This document shows, one piece after another, positions 1 to 5,501 of a stretch of DNA of 7,257 nucleotides. The position numbers and the translations under genes are program-made. A model generated the notes under the pieces. That model was not told where the DNA came from. It searched no databases and worked only from the letters and a program-made list of their open reading frames with translations. Origin of the DNA: Pseudomonadota bacterium. GTDB lineage: Bacteria; Pseudomonadota; Alphaproteobacteria; Rhizobiales; Xanthobacteraceae. The stretch is from assembly GCA_963205465.1 (NCBI GenBank), contig CAUJKG010000033.1:1-7257 (forward strand), given 5' to 3'. Within the stretch, counting starts at the first letter, position 1; each line of letters starts with the position of its first letter.

Positions 1-1473
1 TTCGTGAAGAATATCGGCGCGCTGGCGATGCTGATGCCGGTTGCTGTCGCGCTTGCGCGCAAGTACGAGACCTCGCCCTCCGTGTTTCTGATGCCGATGG
101 CCTTCGGCTCGCTGCTCGGCGGCATCGTCACGCTGGTCGGCACATCACCCAACATTCTCGTCTCCCGCGTGCGGCAGGAAATCACCGGCGAACCGTTCTC
201 GATGTTCGACTTCACGCCGGTAGGTGTCATCCTCGCAGTCGCCGGCATCGCCTTTCTTGCCGTCGGCTGGCGGCTCCTGCCGACGAACCGCAAGGGTGCG
301 GCTTCCATCGAGGCCGCCTTTAATCTCGAAGGTTACACGACCGAAGCCGTCGTGCAGCCCGACACCGATACGGTCGGAAAGACCGTGGGCCAGCTCGAGA
401 AACTTTCCGGGCAGGACGTGGAAGTTCTGATGCTCGTGCGTAAAGGCGGCCGCCGCTATGCGCCGACGGAGAAAACCGAACTACGCGCCGGCGACGTGCT
501 CTTGCTGGAAGGCGAGCCGGACGCGCTCGAGCGCATCGTCGCCGACGCAAAACTCGCGCTCGCCACCGCAAGCAGCCGCAAATCCAAAAAGGAAACCGAC
601 ACGCCGGCCGACGACATGGGCGTAATGGAAGCGGTCGTCACCGCGGACTCCCAACTTGTCGGCTCGAATGCGCAACAGTCGAAGCTCTATCACAAACACG
701 GCGTGACCCTGATTGCGGTGAGCCGCGCCGGCGCGCGCGTGACGTCGCAATTGCGCGCGCTGCGGCTGCGGGCGGGCGATGTCGTTGTATTGCGCGGAAA
801 CCTGAACGACATGCCCGAGGTCTTGGGCGAACTGGGTCTGCTGCCGCTCGCGGAGCGTTCGGTGCCGCTCGGCAGCACGCGCCGCAGCATCATGCCGGTC
901 GTCGTACTCGCCGCGGCCATGCTGCTCGTCGCCTTCGGCTATCTGCCGATCGCGATCGCCTTTTTCGGCACCGCCGTCGTGCTCATGCTGATCCGCTCGA
1001 TCACGCTAAAAGAAGCCTATGCAGCGATTGAATGGCCGATCCTTATTCTGATCGGTTCGCTGATCCCGGTCTCGGATGCGCTGCGCACCACGGGCGGCAC
1101 CGAAGTGATTGCGTCGTTGCTCTCGCAGGCCGGCGACTATCTCAACGGCTACGCCGCGCTCCTGCTCATCATGGCGGCGGCCATGGCGGTGACGCCGTTT
1201 CTCAATAACGCGGCAACCGTGTTGGTCATGGGGCCCATCGCCGCTGCGTTTGCCACCAAGCTCGGCTACCGGCCCGATCCCTTCCTGATGGCGGTTGCGA
1301 TTGGCGCTGCCTGTGACTTCCTCACGCCGATCGGTCACCAGTCGAATACGCTGGTGATGGGTCCCGGCGGTTATCGTTTCGGAGATTACTGGCGGCTCGG
1401 CCTGCCGCTATCCATTCTCGTACTCGCGCTCGGCGTGCCGTTGATCGCGCTGTTCTGGCCGTTAACGCGCTAA
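1..1473 (+). CDS. SLC13-family permease with two RCK_C (TrkA-C) domains, 5'-truncated
   Basis: This is the C-terminal 490 residues of an inner-membrane transporter of the SLC13/DASS (arsenite/citrate permease-like) type. The frame is open from base 1 (F-V-K-N-I-G), so the start lies upstream of the window. Counting from the V codon at base 4, hydrophobic helices near 1-20, 27-50 and 72-92 are followed by a soluble insert of two tandem RCK_C repeats, about 110-185 and 205-285. Each repeat has the ending RAGDV(L/V)(L/V)L. Further helices lie near 296-332, 342-360, 383-415, 427-440 and 466-485. The GTSPN motif (46-50) and its counterpart TPIGHQSNT (441-449) match the paired substrate/sodium-binding loops of this superfamily. 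Such proteins usually have about 590-620 residues, so roughly the first 100 are missing. The substrate cannot be read from the sequence; dicarboxylate, sulfate or another anion are possible. The gene ends in tandem stops (TAA TAA). Confidence 0.9.
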   Translation, partial: FVKNIGALAMLMPVAVALARKYETSPSVFLMPMAFGSLLGGIVTLVGTSPNILVSRVRQEITGEPFSMFDFTPVGVILAVAGIAFLAVGWRLLPTNRKGAASIEAAFNLEGYTTEAVVQPDTDTVGKTVGQLEKLSGQDVEVLMLVRKGGRRYAPTEKTELRAGDVLLLEGEPDALERIVADAKLALATASSRKSKKETDTPADDMGVMEAVVTADSQLVGSNAQQSKLYHKHGVTLIAVSRAGARVTSQLRALRLRAGDVVVLRGNLNDMPEVLGELGLLPLAERSVPLGSTRRSIMPVVVLAAAMLLVAFGYLPIAIAFFGTAVVLMLIRSITLKEAYAAIEWPILILIGSLIPVSDALRTTGGTEVIASLLSQAGDYLNGYAALLLIMAAAMAVTPFLNNAATVLVMGPIAAAFATKLGYRPDPFLMAVAIGAACDFLTPIGHQSNTLVMGPGGYRFGDYWRLGLPLSILVLALGVPLIALFWPLTR

Positions 1474-1483
1474 TAAATAGCCC

Positions 1484-2209
1484 CTAGAACTTTTCGATCC
1501 ATGGCCGCAGATCCATCTCGTGCGTCCAGGCGCTGCGGTCCTGGTTATGCAGGTACCAGTAATTCTCCGCGATCTGATCGGGATCGAGAATCCCATCCTG
1601 CTCTTTGAGCTTGTAGCGCTCCGGAAACATCTCGCGGATGAAAGCAGTATCGATCGCGCCGTCGATCACGACATGCGCGACATGGATGCCCTCCGGCCCG
1701 AGCTCCCGCGCCATGCTATGCGCAACCGCGCGCAGCGCGTGCTTGCCGGCGGAGAAAGCCGAGAAACCCGCAGCACCGCGCAGGCTCGCCGTAGCACCCG
1801 TGAAGATGATGGTGCCGCGCTTCCGCGGCGCCATGACCTTGGCCGCCTCGCGCCCCATCAGGAAGCCGCCGAAGCACGCCATCTCCCATACCTTGAAGAA
1901 CACGCGCGAAGAGGTCTCGCGGATCGGGAAGTTCACATTCGCCCCGATGTTATAGACCGCGACCTCGATCTCGCCGATGTCGCGCTCGATCTCCTCGAAC
2001 AGCGCCACCACCTGCTCTTCCTTGCGCGCGTCATTGCCGAAGCCGCGCGCCCTGCCGCCTTCGGCCTCGATATGCCTGACCAGCGGCTCCAGCTTTTCCG
2101 CATGCCGCCGCGTCATGCAGGCGACGTAACCTTCCTTGGCGAAGCGGCGCGCGATCGCGCCACCCGTGGCGTCCCCCGCGCCGATCACCAACGCAACTTT
2201 ATCGGCCAT
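1484..2209 (-). CDS. Divergent SDR-family protein with degenerate active site
   Basis: This 241-residue protein has the length and fold signature of a classical short-chain dehydrogenase/reductase. It has a glycine-rich loop near the N-terminus (GAGDATGG, 10-17, not the standard TGxxxGxG), YNIG at 86-89 in place of NNAG, and a C-terminal region reading GPEGIHVAHVVIDGAID (171-187). R34 and R35 after strand 2 suggest NADP(H) rather than NAD(H). The catalytic tetrad is largely absent: the helix-4 Asn position reads A111, the Ser position A139 (T140 is next to it), and the Tyr of YxxxK is F152 (codon at 1754-1756); only K156 remains. From memory, a set of proteobacterial SDRs shares this FTGATASLRG...F..K pattern, so it may be a subfamily trait and not decay. 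The ATG at 2209 has a GAGG Shine-Dalgarno sequence six bases upstream. Function unknown: it may be a non-classical oxidoreductase or a cofactor-binding pseudoenzyme. The gene is divergent from the isomerase-like gene. Confidence 0.93.
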   Translation of the reverse strand: MADKVALVIGAGDATGGAIARRFAKEGYVACMTRRHAEKLEPLVRHIEAEGGRARGFGNDARKEEQVVALFEEIERDIGEIEVAVYNIGANVNFPIRETSSRVFFKVWEMACFGGFLMGREAAKVMAPRKRGTIIFTGATASLRGAAGFSAFSAGKHALRAVAHSMARELGPEGIHVAHVVIDGAIDTAFIREMFPERYKLKEQDGILDPDQIAENYWYLHNQDRSAWTHEMDLRPWIEKF

Positions 2210-2226
2210 GCCTGTCCTCGCATTTC

Positions 2227-2261
2227 TTGACAGCGTGGCGCTTCGCGCGTGAGTCTGTCAA
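2227..2261. promoter_or_regulatory. Divergent promoter/operator candidate: inverted TTGACAG-N21-CTGTCAA
   Basis: The gap between the SDR gene and the isomerase-like gene holds a perfect TTGACA at 2227-2232 on the plus strand and another on the minus strand at 2261-2256. Together they form a 7-base inverted repeat with arms at 2227-2233 and 2255-2261. Each could be a -35 element reading toward its own gene. The -10 elements at the expected spacing are poor (TGAGTC at 2250-2255 on plus; CACGCT or CCACGC on minus), as is often seen in alphaproteobacterial promoters. The dyad could instead be a repressor operator covering both start regions. A plus-strand transcript starting near 2262 would fit translation from the GTG at 2309. 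Sequence evidence only. Confidence 0.35.
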
Positions 2262-2297
2262 TGAACGCGGGCGTAAAAGCTGCCATGCGCGAACCCG

Positions 2298-2301
2298 GGA
2301 G
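2298..2301 (+). promoter_or_regulatory. Shine-Dalgarno GGAG deciding the GTG start at 2309
   Basis: GGAG lies seven bases upstream of the GTG at 2309, an ideal spacing. The upstream in-frame candidates (GTG 2249, ATG 2261, ATG 2285) lack a comparable site and would add residues before the KRLEFFFDFGSP segment, where homologues normally begin. Confidence 0.65.
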
Positions 2302-2308
2302 AACAACC

Positions 2309-2893
2309 GTGAAACGCCTCGAATTCTTCTTCGACTTCGGCAGCCCCACCACTTATCTCGCGCATACCCAGATGCCCGCACTCGCGCAACGCACCGGCGC
2401 GGAAATCGCATACCGCCCCATGCTGCTCGGCGGCGTGTTCAAGGCAACCGGCAACCAGTCCCCCGTCACCATCCCTGCGAAAGCGAAATGGATGGACCGC
2501 GACCTGCGCGACTTCGCGCGCCGCTATGGCGTGCCTTACGCGCGCAATCCCTGGTTTCCGATCAACACCATCACGTTGATGCGCGGCGCGGTCGCCATGC
2601 AGCAGCAGGGCCGTCTCGCACCCTATGCCGACGCGATCTTCCACGCGATGTGGGTCGAGCCGCAGAACATGAACGACCCGCAAGTCGTGGGCGCGGTACT
2701 GGCCAAAGCCGGCTTCGATCCAAAACAGATGCTTGCCGCCATCGAAGATCAAGCCGTGAAGGACACGCTTCGCGTCAACACCGAGGAAGCCGTGTCGCGC
2801 GGCGTATTCGGCGCGCCGACCTTCTTCGTCGGCGACAAGATGTTCTTCGGACAGGACCGGCTGGATTTCGTCGAGGAAGAATTGCGCAGCTAG
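2309..2893 (+). CDS. DsbA-family, 2-hydroxychromene-2-carboxylate isomerase-like protein
   Basis: From the GTG at 2309 the protein has 194 residues, close to the usual 195-205 of the 2-hydroxychromene-2-carboxylate isomerase (NahD-like) / GST-kappa branch of the DsbA thioredoxin-fold superfamily. Strand 1 leads into FDFGSP with S12 where disulfide oxidoreductases have the first Cys. There is no CxxC, so a thiol-disulfide role is unlikely; in characterised isomerases this Ser contacts glutathione. Other family marks are FPINTITLMR (83-92), FHAMW (111-115) and the cis-proline loop GVFGAPTFFVGD with P170. Known members isomerise 2-hydroxychromene-2-carboxylate to trans-o-hydroxybenzylidenepyruvate in naphthalene degradation, but many chromosomal homologues have no known substrate, and no aromatic-degradation genes are nearby. 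Probably cytoplasmic, as no signal peptide is seen. The TAG stop shares four bases (CTAG) with the stop of cckA on the other strand. Confidence 0.9.
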   Translation: MKRLEFFFDFGSPTTYLAHTQMPALAQRTGAEIAYRPMLLGGVFKATGNQSPVTIPAKAKWMDRDLRDFARRYGVPYARNPWFPINTITLMRGAVAMQQQGRLAPYADAIFHAMWVEPQNMNDPQVVGAVLAKAGFDPKQMLAAIEDQAVKDTLRVNTEEAVSRGVFGAPTFFVGDKMFFGQDRLDFVEEELRS

Positions 2894-2912
2894 TTCTGCT
2901 GCAATTCTTCCT
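2874..2912. terminator. Terminator-like hairpin across the shared stop codons of two convergent genes
   Basis: Arms 2874-2885 and 2901-2912 are perfectly complementary over 12 bases (AGGAAGAATTGC / GCAATTCTTCCT). After one unpaired base (2900), four more pairs form between 2886-2889 and 2896-2899, leaving the loop CTAGTT, which contains both stop codons. The position, exactly at the meeting point of two convergent genes, is typical of a bidirectional terminator or a 3'-end stabilising structure. Neither side has the T-run of a standard intrinsic terminator (TCACCG on plus, CGACGA on minus), so termination is uncertain. Confidence 0.45.
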
Positions 2913-5430
2913 TCACCGCCTTCACGAGCCCCACGAGATCGAAGGGCTTCGGCAGGAAGCTGAACTCTTCGCCCGGAAGCTGGTCGGCTAGTCCTTCCGA
3001 ATAGCCGGAAGCGAAGATCACCTTGGTCTTCTTCAGGTTCGCCTTGCGCATTTCCTTGAGCATGGTCGGGCCGTCCATGACCGGCATCATCACGTCGGAA
3101 ACGATGATGTCGATATTGCCGTCCTCGCGCTTGGCGACTTCCAGCCCCTCTTCGCCGTCCGCCGCTTCCAGCACCGTGAAGCCGCGCATGGTCAGCGCAT
3201 GCGTCGCGAAGCGGCGCACGCCGTCTTCGTCCTCGACGAGCAGCACCGTGCCGCGGCCGGTAAGATTGACCGGCTTCGCCTCGTTCGCCGCCTTGGTCTG
3301 CACCGCATCGCGCGCGGCGGCCGTCTCGCCCTCGGTCGGCACATAACGCGGCAGGAACATGCGGAAGGCCGTGCCCTTGCCGACTTCGCTGTCGACATAG
3401 ATGAAACCGCCCGACTGCTTCACGATGCCATATACCGCAGCAAGCCCGAGACCCGTGCCCTTGTTCTTGTCCTTGGTCGTGAAGAACGGCTCGAAGATCT
3501 TGCTCACCACGTCCGGCGCGATACCGGTGCCGGTATCGGCAACCTCGATCATCACATATTCCGCCGGCGGCATGCCGTCGTAGCGGAATTTGCGCGACTC
3601 TTCGGGCGTTACGTTGGTGGTGGAGATCTTCAGCGTGCCGCCGTTCGGCATGGCGTCGCGGGCGTTTGCAGCAAGATTGATAAGCACGCGCTCGAGCTGG
3701 TTGATATCGGCCTTCACCGGCCACAGATCGCGCCCATAGGTGGTTTCGATTTTCACCTTCTCGGCGACGACGCGGCGCATCAAGCCGTTGGCGAGATCGG
3801 AGATCACGTCGCTGATCTGCAACATCTCCGGGACCAGCGTTTCGCGCCGTGCAAAAGCAAGCAACTGCCGCACCAGTGCTGCCGCGCGCGTGCCGTATTG
3901 CCGGATCTGGTTCAGTTCCTGGAAGCCCGGATCGGTCGGACGCACCTTGACCAGCAACAGGCTCGCATTGCCGATCATGGTCGTCAGCACGTTGTTGAAG
4001 TCGTGCGCGATGAAACCGGCGAATTCGCCGATCGCCTGCATCTTCTGCGCCTGCGCGAAGGAAAGCTCGAGCTTCTTCTCTTCGCTGGTGTCGATCGCAT
4101 GCACGATCGCCGCCTCGCCCTCCTCGCCGGAATCCTGCTCCACCGGAGTCACGAAGAAACGCACAAAGCGTCCTTCCCGCCCTTGCAGCGGGAGTTCGAC
4201 TTCATGCGGCGTGGTTTTTCCTTCCAATACGCCGTTCAACAGCGCTTCGAGCTTCGCGCGATCGTTCTGCGGCACGAAGGAAAACACGGTCTGCCGCGCG
4301 CCCTTCTCGTCCGCAACCGCGCCGAACAGCCGGGCGAAGGTGGCGTTCGAGTTCAGGATGCGGCCCGCGCGATCGACCGTCGCAATCGCCGCCGGCGAGT
4401 TATGGAAGAAGCGGGCGAAACGGACTTCGGCCGCCCGCAAGGCATCCTGCTTGTCTTCGCTCTTGGCCCGCGAAAGCACGAGCGTCCGCGAAACGCCCGG
4501 CGTCCCGTCGGACGCGAAGGCGACGCGATGCATCAGGCGCACCGGCAGGCTGGTGCCGTTTTTCTTGCGCAGGTCCACGTCGAGCAGTTCGGTTTTCACC
4601 TCTCCCGGCGCAGGCGCAAGATTCGTGAGCAAGGCCGCACTCGTGCCCTGCACGAGATCGGTGATCTTCAATCCATCGGCGCCGATCTCGGCAATGTCGT
4701 AACCGAGCCAGGAAGCAAGCGTCGTGTTCAGATAGCTCACGCGGCCTTGCGCGTCGGACGAAAAAAATCCGGCGGGCGCATGATCCAGGAAGTCGATGGC
4801 ATGCTGCAGCGACTGGAACGCACTTTCCTGCTTCTCGCGGTCGCGCGTGATATCGGCAACGGTCCAGGCCGCGAGCTTGGCCTGACGGCCTTTGGTGCCG
4901 AGCGGGCGGGAGCGGATACGAAACCAGCGCACGCCCGCGCCTTCCGCATTCGGCACGCGTATTTCCTCCGCGTGCGAACGCGCGGAGTGAATGGCCTGCG
5001 CCAGGCGATAGATCGCATCGGCGACCGAGGGATCGCTCGTGAACAGTCGCTCGACCGGCCGGACGTCATCGGGATTTTCTGCGCCAGTCAGTTCCATATA
5101 GGCGCGGTTCGCATAGAGCACGCGGCCCGATTGATCGACGATGGAAACGCCCTCGGTTCCGGAGTCGGCAAGCGCCTTGGTCAGATCGTTTCTGCCGGCC
5201 CTGCCCGCGAACTCGATCACGCCAGAGGCGTACGAAAAGAGAGCAAAGACCCCGACCACCGAAAGCGCGGCGAGCACGGCGATGATGTAGGGGTCGGCCT
5301 GGTCGCGACCGAGAAACAGAAGAAAGACCGCGGTCGAAACCAGCACAAAGGCAACGACGATCACAAGACCGATCGAACCGGTCGCCTGGATGCGGTCAAC
5401 ATTGACCGGCTCGTCGTCGTGAGGCGTCAT
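2890..5430 (-). CDS. cckA: CckA-type hybrid sensor histidine kinase
   Basis: Counting from the ATG at 5430 (846 residues): two membrane helices at about 18-41 and 47-67, three PAS-like regions at about 83-197, 204-322 and 328-452, then a HisKA domain with the H box IAHDFNN (phosphoacceptor H476). The HATPase_c domain shows the N box NLAANARDAM (N585, N589), the G1 box DTGTGI (from D632) and the G2 box GTGLGL (from G658). The C-terminal receiver has the acidic pair E733/D734, phosphoacceptor D779, S808 and K828. This order and the HDFNN-type H box match CckA, which passes phosphate through ChpT to CtrA and CpdR, or removes it, to control the cell cycle and flagellar genes. Caulobacter CckA is shorter, about 690 residues with two PAS domains as I recall. 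The gene follows flhB, and an upstream TTG at 5499 would add 23 residues. It overlaps the convergent isomerase-like gene at CTAG. No key residue is missing. Confidence 0.93.
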   Translation of the reverse strand: MTPHDDEPVNVDRIQATGSIGLVIVVAFVLVSTAVFLLFLGRDQADPYIIAVLAALSVVGVFALFSYASGVIEFAGRAGRNDLTKALADSGTEGVSIVDQSGRVLYANRAYMELTGAENPDDVRPVERLFTSDPSVADAIYRLAQAIHSARSHAEEIRVPNAEGAGVRWFRIRSRPLGTKGRQAKLAAWTVADITRDREKQESAFQSLQHAIDFLDHAPAGFFSSDAQGRVSYLNTTLASWLGYDIAEIGADGLKITDLVQGTSAALLTNLAPAPGEVKTELLDVDLRKKNGTSLPVRLMHRVAFASDGTPGVSRTLVLSRAKSEDKQDALRAAEVRFARFFHNSPAAIATVDRAGRILNSNATFARLFGAVADEKGARQTVFSFVPQNDRAKLEALLNGVLEGKTTPHEVELPLQGREGRFVRFFVTPVEQDSGEEGEAAIVHAIDTSEEKKLELSFAQAQKMQAIGEFAGFIAHDFNNVLTTMIGNASLLLVKVRPTDPGFQELNQIRQYGTRAAALVRQLLAFARRETLVPEMLQISDVISDLANGLMRRVVAEKVKIETTYGRDLWPVKADINQLERVLINLAANARDAMPNGGTLKISTTNVTPEESRKFRYDGMPPAEYVMIEVADTGTGIAPDVVSKIFEPFFTTKDKNKGTGLGLAAVYGIVKQSGGFIYVDSEVGKGTAFRMFLPRYVPTEGETAAARDAVQTKAANEAKPVNLTGRGTVLLVEDEDGVRRFATHALTMRGFTVLEAADGEEGLEVAKREDGNIDIIVSDVMMPVMDGPTMLKEMRKANLKKTKVIFASGYSEGLADQLPGEEFSFLPKPFDLVGLVKAVKEELQQN

Positions 5431-5439
5431 TTGCCCCGT

Positions 5440-5444
5440 CTCCC
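5440..5444 (-). promoter_or_regulatory. Shine-Dalgarno GGGAG for the ATG start of cckA
   Basis: On the minus strand GGGAG precedes the ATG at 5430 by nine bases. This supports the ATG, although the TTG at 5499 has an equally good site, so the two starts compete. Confidence 0.5.
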
Positions 5445-5452
5445 GCGAAAGA

Positions 5453-5477
5453 CCGTTTGCCGCAATACCCGTTTGCC
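5453..5477 (-). repeat. 9-base direct repeat GGCAAACGG in the flhB-cckA gap
   Basis: On the minus strand GGCAAACGG occurs at 5477-5469 and again at 5461-5453, 16 bases apart start to start. If the TTG at 5499 were used, the two copies would be read in different frames because 16 is not a multiple of three, so the repeat is not explained by a repeated peptide. It sits 23-47 bases before the ATG of cckA and could be a regulator-binding site for a promoter internal to the flagellar unit. I do not recognise the motif. Confidence 0.4.
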
Positions 5478-5501
5478 TGAGAACGCCTTCAGTCCGCAAG
5501 T

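Noticed and set aside
731..765. GC-rich palindromic stretch with GCGCGC runs and CGCAATTGCG
   Set aside because: It lies inside the second RCK_C domain and is explained by Arg/Ala/Leu codons in a high-GC genome.
1462..1476. TTAA-N7-ATAA, close to a CtrA binding site (TTAA-N7-TTAA)
   Set aside because: It is imperfect, lies at the 3' end of the transporter gene and faces no promoter of a downstream gene, so it is probably chance together with the tandem stops.
1474..1483. Possible bidirectional terminator between the transporter and SDR genes
   Set aside because: Only 10 bases separate the stop codons, and I found neither a hairpin nor a T-run around them.
2249..2308. Upstream starts (GTG 2249, ATG 2261, ATG 2285) for the isomerase-like gene
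   Set aside because: They lack a good Shine-Dalgarno sequence, overlap the possible promoter, and add residues before the conserved first strand; the GTG at 2309 has GGAG at ideal spacing.
2258..3724. Open reading frame of 488 codons on the minus strand spanning the isomerase-like gene and the end of cckA
   Set aside because: It is out of frame with cckA, antisense to the isomerase-like gene, low in complexity and Arg/Gly/His-rich; both real genes explain the region.
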